Of a stretch of DNA of 5,740 bases, positions 1 to 5,740 are shown in pieces; the first letter of the stretch is position 1, and each line of letters begins with the position of its first letter. Position numbers and translations under genes: made by a program. The notes beneath the pieces were generated by a model. The model saw only the letters and a program-made list of their open reading frames with translations. It made no database searches and was not told the DNA's origin. Origin of the DNA: Pedosphaera sp. (GTDB lineage: Bacteria; Verrucomicrobiota; Verrucomicrobiia; Limisphaerales; UBA9464); the NCBI GenBank assembly GCA_009695405.1, contig SIAZ01000231.1, forward strand, positions 1 through 5,740. Reading direction: 5' to 3'.

Positions 1-122
1 TGCTCCTCAATCCATCTCCGTAACCACTCCACTTCCTCAGATCCCATCCGTCGCCCTTGCAATACTAGTTCTTTAAGCACGCCCTGCTTTCTGAGCTCTT
101 TGCCGCTGGTAGTCCAGCTCAT
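1..122 (-). CDS. Partial gene, N-terminus of a DruA/DUF4338-like protein (tentative)
   Basis: This reverse-strand frame opens with ATG at 122-120, directly after an in-frame TGA at 125-123, and runs off the left edge after 40 codons. It is rich in charged residues, with the core LKELVLQGRRMGSEEVEWLR followed by RWIEE. The pattern 'LQGR, acidic helix, WLRRWIEEH' resembles the start of DUF4338 proteins. These are the DruA subunit family of the Druantia anti-phage system, but are also very common as solitary, transposase-like genes in PVC bacteria. No other Druantia gene is visible. There is no clear ribosome binding site. A second frame (213 to 73, TTG start, ending KAGRA) overlaps this start, so an upstream frameshift in a longer protein is also possible. 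That the frame is coding is fairly likely; the family name rests on recalled similarity over 40 residues only. Confidence 0.4.
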   Translation of the reverse strand, partial: MSWTTSGKELRKQGVLKELVLQGRRMGSEEVEWLRRWIEE

Positions 123-256
123 TCACCGACAACTTGTGAATGCACCGCTTAGCTTGGACATCCCAGTGATCCTTCAGCTCAGAGGTCTCTCGATCGAACG
201 AGTTCCCCCTCAATTCCGCAATTGCCGGTTAAACAGGTTCAGCGCAATTTCTAGTC

Positions 257-1024
257 ATGGTTCGTCCGATCATTCTGGTGACACCTAGCCAACAGGCAAC
301 GGGTGTGGAACTTCTCGATCCCTCGATCAGCGTCGGTAACAGCTACCTCGAGACCCTGAGCCAAGCCGGAGCACTTCCTCTAGCACTTCCTCTCTCCACC
401 AATAGAACTCAACTTGCGGCCTATTTGGATCGTGCCGACGGACTCTTACTGACCGGCGGTGACGATTTGGATCCGCGCCTTTACTGGCCAGAGATCTCCT
501 CTGAACTGCTCGCCAAATGCGATTGCGAAGGGCCGATTCGAGACACGATGGAATTGACCTTGCTCGACCTGTTATTCCGTAATCCAAAACCGCTTCTCGC
601 CATTTGCCGGGGGCATCAACTGGTGAATGTGGCCCTCGGTGGCACCTTATATGTCGACCTGTCGACTCAACGTACAGGTAGCTTCGACCATTCACAAATG
701 AAACGTCGGTTTGAACCGGTTCATCAGGTTGATATTCTTTCTAATTCTTTGGCGGCAGAAATTTGGGACCAAAAGCGACTCTCGGTGAACAGCACCCATC
801 ATCAGGCTATTCAACGCATTGCCGACCCACTTCTTCCCTCACTCATGGCCACCGACGGAGTCATTGAAGGCACGGAGTTAAGACCGGAATACACACAACT
901 GCTTCCTTGGTATCAGTCGGTTCAGTTTCATCCGGAACGTCTTGCCAACAACTACCCGGTGCATCAACGACTCTTTCAAGCCTTCGTCGGTGCTTGCTGT
1001 CTCTTTTCTAAAGTAAATTCCTGA
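257..1024 (+). CDS. Gamma-glutamyl-gamma-aminobutyrate hydrolase family protein (peptidase C26, class I glutamine amidotransferase fold)
   Basis: The product has 255 residues, the usual length for PuuD-like C26 hydrolases. These cytoplasmic enzymes cleave gamma-glutamyl amide bonds, for example in gamma-glutamyl-GABA during polyamine breakdown. Visible motifs, in order, are LLTGGDDLDPRLY (64-76), the nucleophile elbow ICRGHQ with catalytic Cys117, the family block VNSTHHQAI (177-185), and QFHPE with His225 and Glu227, which complete the triad. All catalytic residues are present. The ATG at 257 is the first start after an in-frame TAA at 230-232, and the N-terminus RPIILVTPS matches the family. 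No good Shine-Dalgarno sequence precedes it. A methyltransferase starts one base after the stop, implying co-transcription. No polyamine genes are nearby, so the natural substrate is unknown. The fold assignment is strong and the substrate is not claimed. Confidence 0.93.
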   Translation: MVRPIILVTPSQQATGVELLDPSISVGNSYLETLSQAGALPLALPLSTNRTQLAAYLDRADGLLLTGGDDLDPRLYWPEISSELLAKCDCEGPIRDTMELTLLDLLFRNPKPLLAICRGHQLVNVALGGTLYVDLSTQRTGSFDHSQMKRRFEPVHQVDILSNSLAAEIWDQKRLSVNSTHHQAIQRIADPLLPSLMATDGVIEGTELRPEYTQLLPWYQSVQFHPERLANNYPVHQRLFQAFVGACCLFSKVNS

Positions 1025-1025
1025 C

Positions 1026-1886
1026 ATGACTCTTAAACCTCTCTCCCGCCACATCGATCACCTGAATCTCGGTGTCTTTTTAGGGGCCGTCTTCCTGCTG
1101 ACGGCCTCTCTTCGACTCGCCCAAGCCAAAATCAACCCAAGCACCAACACTCTTCCAACCCCAATTGTTTACGAATATAAAACGGCGTCGTTCGACGGGG
1201 TTGGTAAATGGTTTCTCGGGCGCGAAATCGCTCACTTTATGTCGCATCAAGGGGCGCCTTGGCTAGAACGCGAGGAAAGGGACACCGAGGAACAACCGTC
1301 CCGCCTGATCGACGCACTAAATCTCAAACCGGGGCAGCAGGTCGGTGACGTCGGAGCTGGAAGCGGGTATATGAGTTGGCGCCTAGCCAAGGCTGTTGGA
1401 CCTTCGGGTCGAGTTTATGCCAATGACATCCAACCTGAGATGATCGAAATCCTGAAGACCACTGTCCTCAACCAAAGTCTCAGCACTATTATTCCTGTTC
1501 TCGGCACCGTGACCAATGTCAACCTCCCTAAAGCGGCTCTCGACCTCATTCTGTTGGTCGATGTCTACCACGAGTGCGATCACCCTTTTGAAATGGTTCG
1601 TAGCATGGTGAGCTCATTGAAACCAAACGGCCGCTTAGTTTTGGTCGAATATCGGGGCGAAGATCGCTGGGTTCCCATCAAGCCCTTGCACAAGATGACT
1701 GAAGAACAAGTACGTCGAGAATTCTCCCTGCATCCACTTCACTTTGTGACCAACCTCACTGTCTTACCGAGGCAACATATTTTGATTTTTTCGAAAGACA
1801 AAACTCCGAAGCAAAAAATAATTAAATCCAAGTGCTCGGCTAAAAGGATAAATGCCGAAACCAACCGCAGCGATCCACCCCACTGA
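1026..1886 (+). CDS. Class I SAM-dependent methyltransferase with N-terminal signal or anchor segment
   Basis: The product has 286 residues. Residues 14-31 form a hydrophobic segment (VFLGAVFLLTAS within it) ending at AQA (32-34), which looks like a signal peptide with a possible cleavage site after Ala34, or an uncleaved anchor. The Rossmann methyltransferase domain follows, with motif I VGDVGAGSG (106-114; Asp108, Gly110, Gly112, Gly114) for SAM binding. The acidic ribose-binding residue is probably Asp134 in YANDI, and a motif IV-like stretch LILLVDVYHECDHP lies at about 174-187. The preceding block REIAHFMSHQGAPWLERE (66-83) is typical of a PVC and cyanobacterial group of exported-looking methyltransferases whose substrate I do not know. 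The C-terminus (about 257-275) is a lysine-rich tail. ATG 1026 lies one base after the upstream hydrolase stop, so the two are probably co-translated. The gene ends 12 bases from the convergent glycosyltransferase stop. Confidence 0.9.
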   Translation: MTLKPLSRHIDHLNLGVFLGAVFLLTASLRLAQAKINPSTNTLPTPIVYEYKTASFDGVGKWFLGREIAHFMSHQGAPWLEREERDTEEQPSRLIDALNLKPGQQVGDVGAGSGYMSWRLAKAVGPSGRVYANDIQPEMIEILKTTVLNQSLSTIIPVLGTVTNVNLPKAALDLILLVDVYHECDHPFEMVRSMVSSLKPNGRLVLVEYRGEDRWVPIKPLHKMTEEQVRREFSLHPLHFVTNLTVLPRQHILIFSKDKTPKQKIIKSKCSAKRINAETNRSDPPH

Positions 1887-1898
1887 TTGCTCCCAAGG

Positions 1899-3218
1899 TC
1901 ACTCAGCGTGCAGACGCCCAATCTTAGACAAAATTGACTCAGTAGCAGCCAACACCTCTATTGCCATCACTGAGTCAGTGTACCGAACGCGAACGCCCTC
2001 GCGGCCCGTTTCGCCCAAGGCTCGGAGGCGGACCGGATTCAACAGCACCTCTTCTAAAGCCGCAGCAAGGGCCTCTGCTGTCATTCCTTCAAAAACAAAC
2101 CCGCCGCCAGCGGACGAAATAATCTCGGCAAATCCGCAGACATTCGGTTGCACTACCGGTGTCCCAGCTGCCATCGCTTCAACTAAGTAAAGGCCGAAGG
2201 CCTCACTGAAACGCGCCGGTACCGACAACACATCCAGCGACCCGAAGAAAGCCACTTTCTCTTCACGACTTACATTCGGATGAAAACTTACCGACTCTTC
2301 CAATCCAGCGACTCGTAAACGCTCCTTTTGAGCAGTTACAAAGGCGATATCTCCAGAGCCACAACCTCCTCCCACTTTTAATCTCAGCCCTGGGATTCGA
2401 CCGTCTCGACTTAAAGTAATGAAAGCAGAGACGACCGTATCCAAGCCTTTTTCTGGACACATACGGGCAAAGAAACCCAGTACCGGAGGTGTTCCCACAG
2501 CACGAGGCGTTGGTAGGTTAGAGTAGCCGTCCAGCAGGATTCCGCTTGCTGCCACGCGGACTAATCCCGGAGCTAATCCCAACCGCGCTGACATTCGCTC
2601 AGCAAAATAACGAGTAGGAGCAATCCAGCCGTCCACCTCGCCGACTCGTTCCGCCATTAGCCTCCAAGCCTCAGACCGATAGGGCTCTGGCAATGAGTCG
2701 AGGAAAGACTCTTCGCTTTGAAGAAAACAAATGACCCGAGTTCCCAAGGCTAAGCGGATTTTTCGGCCCATTCCCATCAGCAACGCATTGGAGAGAAAGA
2801 CAACATCAGGCCGAGGTAATCGTGACATCCATGCCACCATCTCCTCCAGTTCCCGATGCTGATTTCCCCCTTCACCGTGGAGCATCGAGACGGTCAGTTC
2901 GCCCACATCTTCGGGGCGAGTCTTGGCTGCTTTGCCTGCGGCCCATTTCAATAATCTCGGGGCATCAAACCAACGACGAAACCAAGCAGGTGCCTGCCGA
3001 TGAAGTGCGATCTTCTGTGATAGGAAAACATTAATGCCTCCAAAAAAAGTCGGTGTCTCCCCTAAGACGGACGCCTCATCGAGGGTCATCGGTAGGTACA
3101 TCGGTACCATAAGTGCATCATGCCCCTGACGGCGAAGCTCGGACACGAGAGCATTATCACGGAAACAATTGCCGCAATACATCCCTCCGGCACCGGGTGT
3201 GATCTGGATCAAGTTCAC
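1899..3218 (-). CDS. Glycosyltransferase family 4 protein
   Basis: The product has 439 residues with a GT-B arrangement and should transfer a sugar from a nucleotide-sugar donor while retaining anomeric configuration; donor and acceptor are unknown. The N-terminal domain starts ITPGAGGMYCGNCFRDNALV, with the glycine-rich loop of GT-B enzymes and a family-specific Cys15-x-x-Cys18 pair. The C-terminal donor domain begins near 245 with VLGFFARMCPEKGLD (247-260). It has the GT4 E-x7-E motif as Glu339 and Glu347 in EAFGLYLVEAMAAGTPVV. There is no signal peptide or membrane helix, so it should act on the cytoplasmic face of the membrane or in the cytosol. The start is GTG at 3218-3216, supported by the family-typical N-terminus; no Shine-Dalgarno sequence is visible. 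It follows the flavoprotein stop by 21 bases on the same strand, so the two are likely an operon. It could take part in glycolipid, exopolysaccharide or small-molecule glycosylation. Confidence 0.93.
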   Translation of the reverse strand: MNLIQITPGAGGMYCGNCFRDNALVSELRRQGHDALMVPMYLPMTLDEASVLGETPTFFGGINVFLSQKIALHRQAPAWFRRWFDAPRLLKWAAGKAAKTRPEDVGELTVSMLHGEGGNQHRELEEMVAWMSRLPRPDVVFLSNALLMGMGRKIRLALGTRVICFLQSEESFLDSLPEPYRSEAWRLMAERVGEVDGWIAPTRYFAERMSARLGLAPGLVRVAASGILLDGYSNLPTPRAVGTPPVLGFFARMCPEKGLDTVVSAFITLSRDGRIPGLRLKVGGGCGSGDIAFVTAQKERLRVAGLEESVSFHPNVSREEKVAFFGSLDVLSVPARFSEAFGLYLVEAMAAGTPVVQPNVCGFAEIISSAGGGFVFEGMTAEALAAALEEVLLNPVRLRALGETGREGVRVRYTDSVMAIEVLAATESILSKIGRLHAE

Positions 3219-3239
3219 CGAGCAAAAATGAATGAGTTC

Positions 3240-4520
3240 TCAGCCTGCGACAAGCGATGACTCAGAAAGTCGAGGCGTCCCGTAGGGCAAATCTTCTGGT
3301 ACCGTTGTGTACTCGGAAAATGCCGCGAACAAACGAGAGAAATCTTTGTTAACGTCGCCCGACAAGCAATCGGTGAGATCATCTGCGATTTCTGGCCGCC
3401 CTTCAGTCACGGTCTTAAAACTAATATTCGTATCATAAAATGCGTAAACTAACTTGCGCATATTCTCAATACTCTGCCGCATCATTTCAGAATAACTAAT
3501 AAAACGGTTCGCGGAAACGTCCCCAGCTTCGAGTGCCTTATGAATTGAATCGGCCGCCGCAACACCGCTCTTCAAAGCAATCATCAAGCCACTCGAAAAC
3601 ACCGGATCCAAGAATCCAAAGGCATCCCCTACCAACACCAATCCGTGGTCCGCGCAGTACTTCGATCGGAAAGTATACTCGCCAGTCAACCAATACTCAT
3701 CACACACCCGACCCGTGGCGAGGTGATCTTCGATCCATTTATTCTCTGGAATCTCCCGTTGAAAAATAGCCTCAGGATCTTTGAGCCCATCGCGGGTCAG
3801 ATATTTCCCATCGGCCACCACTCCCACACTCACTCGGTTGTTGTGCTGGGGAATATACCAGAACCACCCTTTGTTTGGAATGAATGCCACAGTTGTTCCT
3901 CCCTCGTCGATCCCTGGGTCACGTTTGGCTCCCTCATAGTAAGTCCAAATTGCGACCTTATTCAACTTGGGATCTCCTCGCCGCCACGCATTACGGGTCG
4001 CTGCAATCGCCTCCCGACCCGTGGCGTCAACCGTCATTGCCGCACGCACTTCATAGTCAACACCGTCACTTCCTCGCGCCCGTACCCCAACATACTTGCC
4101 CCCCTCCTGTAGGAGTTCTACTACCTCGGTTTTTTCCCGCACTTCGACACCTTTCTCCCGAGCATTCTCTACCAACATTTGATCAAACTCGCTCCGAAGC
4201 ACCTGCCATGTTTGGGCCACTGTTTTTTTGTCGTATCGAGTATAAAAATAAAACGGTTGAGAAGCGCGCCCCGACGGAGAAACAAACTGAACCGAATACT
4301 TACGAGAAAATGCCGATTGCTTCAGTTTTTCAATCATCCCTATTCGTTCAAGAGCTGGGTAGGTGAAGGGAATCAGGGACTCCCCAATGTGATATCTGGG
4401 AAATGTCTCCCGCTCCAACACTAACACCTTCCGCCCGTGCTGCGCCAAAGCTGTCGCCGTCGCGCACCCAGCCGGTCCTGCTCCCACAACCACCACATCA
4501 ACCTCAAGGATAGAATTCAT
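3240..4520 (-). CDS. FAD-dependent oxidoreductase of the flavin-dependent halogenase / geranylgeranyl reductase superfamily
   Basis: The product has 426 residues with a group A flavoprotein monooxygenase fold. The N-terminal dinucleotide-binding motif is GAGPAG (13-18) with acidic Glu36 ending the second strand. Next come PRYHIGESLIP (41-51), RSEFD (109-113) and the second FAD motif LVLVGDAFGFLDPVFSSG (294-311; Gly298, Asp299). WFWYIP (219-224) matches the W-x-W-x-I-P fingerprint of flavin-dependent halogenases. Lys74, in FSRKYSVQF, sits about where these enzymes place the lysine that forms the halogenating intermediate. Its length is closer to phenol/pyrrole-type or CmlS-like halogenases than to longer tryptophan halogenases. 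Relatives with the same fingerprint include dehydrogenases and uncharacterised lipid-modifying proteins, so halogenation is not proven. It would need reduced flavin from a separate reductase, not seen here. ATG 4520-4518 is the start; no Shine-Dalgarno sequence is evident. The glycosyltransferase follows 21 bases downstream. Confidence 0.9.
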   Translation of the reverse strand: MNSILEVDVVVVGAGPAGCATATALAQHGRKVLVLERETFPRYHIGESLIPFTYPALERIGMIEKLKQSAFSRKYSVQFVSPSGRASQPFYFYTRYDKKTVAQTWQVLRSEFDQMLVENAREKGVEVREKTEVVELLQEGGKYVGVRARGSDGVDYEVRAAMTVDATGREAIAATRNAWRRGDPKLNKVAIWTYYEGAKRDPGIDEGGTTVAFIPNKGWFWYIPQHNNRVSVGVVADGKYLTRDGLKDPEAIFQREIPENKWIEDHLATGRVCDEYWLTGEYTFRSKYCADHGLVLVGDAFGFLDPVFSSGLMIALKSGVAAADSIHKALEAGDVSANRFISYSEMMRQSIENMRKLVYAFYDTNISFKTVTEGRPEIADDLTDCLSGDVNKDFSRLFAAFSEYTTVPEDLPYGTPRLSESSLVAG

Positions 4521-4643
4521 ACGTAGACGTACTTGTTAGGAGGGATAGGTACTCTGGACTGAGTTCGATGCAAGTTCGAGTTTTGAAAAGGGGTCCAACC
4601 GATTTAGGGAATCCAAAGAAGAAGAAAAACAAGGCGAACCCGT

Positions 4644-5495
4644 TCAGTCTTGAAGTGCATTCAGTCGAACTAATCGCGAAAAAGATCCTTCTTGGGCATT
4701 TAATACGTCCCAAGTCCCCTGCTCAACCACACAGCCTTGGTCAAGCACCACAATCCAGTCCGCATTCCGGACGGTCGAAAGCCGATGGGCGATGATCACT
4801 GTCGTCCGCCCTTGCATCGCCAAATCCAAAGCAGTCTGAACCTCGCGCTCGGTTCCAGTATCGAGAGCGGATGTAGCTTCATCCAAGATGAGCACTTGAG
4901 GATTCCGCACTACAGCGCGAGCAATGGCGAGGCGCTGGCGTTGCCCGCCGGACAAGGATGCCCCACGTTCACCGATCACTGTATCCAACCCTTGGGGTAA
5001 AGCCGAAAGCACTCCCACTAAATTAGCCACTCGAAGGGCCTGATTCAATTGATCTTCACTCACATCGCCCAATCCAAAGCAAATGTTAGCTCGAAAAGTA
5101 TCGTGAAACAGAAAGGGATCCTGATCCACCACGCCTAGGCACTGATGCCATGACTCCGTCGAAAATTCCCAATAATCGATCCCGTCCAAAAGGACCCTGC
5201 CTGAGTCGGGTTCTCTCAATCGCATCAGGAGCGAGGCAACTGTTGATTTTCCCGAACCGGAAACACCAACCAAGGCCACCTTAGCGCCTGCGGGAACCTT
5301 AAAAGACACTGACGATAACGTCGGTTTATCTGGGGTGTAGCGGAAGCTGACTGCATCAAATCGAAGTTCACTCCGAACACCTTCGAACCGACGAGAACCA
5401 AAAGGACGCTTCGGAAACACTGGCAATTTTAGCCACGGCTCCATTTGTTCCATCATCGCCATTGTAACAGTCAGTATCCCATAACGAACTGGCAA
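4644..5495 (-). CDS. ABC exporter, nucleotide-binding domain (3' part of a disrupted gene)
   Basis: This frame encodes 283 residues ending at TGA 4646-4644 and holds a complete exporter-type ATPase domain. It has an A-loop tyrosine (Tyr53 in FRYTP), Walker A GVSGSGKST (77-85, Lys83), Q-loop Gln125 in VVDQDPF, signature LSGGQ (181-185), Walker B VLILDEATSALD (201-212, Glu206) and H-loop His237. Such domains power lipid, glycolipid or peptide export across the inner membrane as dimers, fused to a six-helix membrane domain. That membrane domain is missing here. The only in-frame start is TTG 5495-5493 directly after a stop, and the first ten residues are probably out-of-frame translation. Real homology appears to begin near TVTMAMMEQMEPWL (10-23). 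The upstream membrane-domain end continues in another frame, so the gene is probably a pseudogene or carries a sequencing error. The halogenase-like gene starts 123 bases downstream on the same strand. Confidence 0.88.
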   Translation of the reverse strand: MPVRYGILTVTMAMMEQMEPWLKLPVFPKRPFGSRRFEGVRSELRFDAVSFRYTPDKPTLSSVSFKVPAGAKVALVGVSGSGKSTVASLLMRLREPDSGRVLLDGIDYWEFSTESWHQCLGVVDQDPFLFHDTFRANICFGLGDVSEDQLNQALRVANLVGVLSALPQGLDTVIGERGASLSGGQRQRLAIARAVVRNPQVLILDEATSALDTGTEREVQTALDLAMQGRTTVIIAHRLSTVRNADWIVVLDQGCVVEQGTWDVLNAQEGSFSRLVRLNALQD

Positions 5496-5568
5496 TCAGA
5501 TTAAAGCTGGGCAAAATCCTCATTGCAGCGACCAGAGTCACTAAGGTGGCCCCCGATCGTTGGACCAC
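5473..5568 (-). pseudogene. Out-of-frame remnant of the ABC exporter membrane domain
   Basis: Reading in a different frame from the ATPase domain, this stretch (GTG at 5568, in-frame TAA at 5583-5581) encodes LVTLVAAMRILPSFNLIASS followed by LWDT. That matches the end of the last membrane helix and the linker of PglK-like exporters, where a 'R-L-L-P-S-x-N-x-I' block precedes the ATPase domain. Removing one base (the C at about 5472 on the plus strand) joins WDT to TVTMAMMEQ in frame and restores the linker length I expect. The roughly 280 preceding membrane-domain residues are not present before the TAA, and the first codons (VVQRSGAT) may already belong to an adjoining mobile element. The domain match is inferred from recalled family patterns. 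Confidence 0.55.
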
Positions 5569-5662
5569 TTTTGGTCGGAATTAAGTTATGTTTTGGGGTC
5601 TGAAATGGTTCTTCAAGGGTCGTGCTTTTTGCCTGATCCGGACGCTCGCAGACGGGCCTCTT

Positions 5663-5713
5663 CGCGTCCAGCCCGGAGGGAGCCCCGCAGGGGCGACCGG
5701 AGGGCTGGACGCG
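5663..5713. repeat. Strong imperfect hairpin with perfect 12-bp arms
   Basis: CGCGTCCAGCCC (5663-5674) is exactly complementary to GGGCTGGACGCG (5702-5713). Inside is a smaller stem, GCCCC (5682-5686) and GGGGC (5690-5694), around a three-base loop. CCGGAGGG also occurs as a direct repeat at 5673-5680 and 5697-5704. It could be a REP-like palindromic unit or a structured region near the end of an insertion sequence. A terminator is less likely because no clean T-tract adjoins the stem. Confidence 0.7.
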
Positions 5714-5726
5714 GCGCGCGCGCCGC
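5711..5726. repeat. Perfect 16-bp GC palindrome
   Basis: GCGGCGCGCGCGCCGC is identical to its own reverse complement and overlaps the right arm of the larger hairpin by three bases. It is pure G and C, in contrast to the medium-GC genes nearby. No function can be assigned from sequence alone. Confidence 0.7.
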
Positions 5727-5740
5727 TCTTGTTTCGCTGT

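Larger units (their letters stand above)
5539..5740. mobile_element. Possible end of an IS21-family insertion sequence, running off the right edge
   Basis: Membrane-domain coding sequence stops abruptly here. It is replaced by CACTAAGGTGGCC (5539-5551), and 27 bases further on by CACTTTTGGTCGG (5566-5578), followed by AATTA. These two imperfect repeats, with 'ccacttttggtcggaatta', resemble the spaced terminal repeats of IS21-family elements. No istA or istB coding sequence lies inside the window; the stretch to 5740 is non-coding and contains strong palindromes. No target duplication can be seen because only one side is present, and the exact terminus is uncertain. Confidence 0.35.

Noticed and set aside
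327..695. Reverse-strand open frame of 122 codons inside the C26 hydrolase gene
   Set aside because: It lies antisense to a gene with all catalytic motifs intact and encodes an arginine-rich sequence with no recognisable domain.
1852..2190. Forward open frame of 112 codons spanning the convergent gene ends
   Set aside because: Most of it is antisense to the 3' end of the glycosyltransferase and no family is recognisable.
3645..4366. Two overlapping forward open frames antisense to the flavoprotein
   Set aside because: They are low-complexity proline, serine and histidine-rich sequences that mirror the well-supported flavoprotein on the other strand.
4538..4543. AGGAGG on the plus strand upstream of the flavoprotein
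   Set aside because: It is a perfect Shine-Dalgarno core but on the wrong strand for the flavoprotein, and no forward start codon lies at suitable spacing.
4521..4643. Promoter search between the ABC and flavoprotein genes (TTGCAT and TACCTA, minus strand, 16 bases apart)
   Set aside because: The hexamers match the sigma-70 consensus at only half or fewer positions, so no promoter is claimed.
4617..4645. Small inverted repeat GAACCCGTTC followed on the minus strand by a T-rich stretch, a possible terminator after the ABC gene
   Set aside because: The stem is only 4 bp with a two-base loop and overlaps the stop codon, too weak to call a terminator.
5563..5576. Short inverted repeat GACCA / TGGTC
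   Set aside because: The 5-bp arms are too short to mean much alone; they are better seen as part of the suspected insertion-sequence end.

Overview
The window is chromosomal-looking bacterial DNA of medium GC content, with a GC-rich patch at the right edge. The family mix suggests a bacterium of the PVC group, most likely Verrucomicrobiota or possibly Planctomycetota. The main reasons are a glycosyltransferase 4 protein with an N-terminal YCGNC motif, an exported-looking SAM methyltransferase of a type common in that group, and a halogenase-like flavoprotein. None of the gene starts has a convincing Shine-Dalgarno sequence. This taxonomic call rests on recalled family distribution, not on a search.

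Layout from left to right. A partial reverse-strand gene runs off the left edge (1-122); its 40 visible residues resemble the N-terminus of DruA/DUF4338-type proteins. After a short divergent intergenic region comes a forward pair: a class I glutamine amidotransferase-like hydrolase of peptidase family C26 (257-1024), then, one base after its stop, a SAM-dependent methyltransferase with an N-terminal signal or anchor segment (1026-1886). This pair converges tail to tail, 12 bases apart, on a reverse-strand group read from right to left: an ABC exporter remnant (about 5568 to 4644), a halogenase-fold FAD oxidoreductase (4520-3240) and a family 4 glycosyltransferase (3218-1899).

The reverse-strand group is the most interesting part. 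The flavoprotein carries the W-x-W-x-I-P fingerprint of flavin-dependent halogenases, a candidate catalytic lysine and the FAD motifs. It is followed after only 21 bases by the glycosyltransferase and preceded by an exporter gene. This fits part of a pathway that tailors, glycosylates and exports a lipid or small molecule, but no scaffold-making enzyme is visible, so that is inference.

The right edge looks damaged by mobile DNA. The ABC gene keeps an intact nucleotide-binding domain. The last part of its membrane domain lies in another frame, best explained by one extra base near 5472, and the remaining membrane domain is absent. Just beyond is sequence resembling the multi-repeat end of an IS21-family element, then a strong hairpin and a perfect 16-bp GC palindrome. 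I see no RNA genes, no CRISPR array and no convincing new defence system; the DruA-like fragment is the only defence-associated hint.
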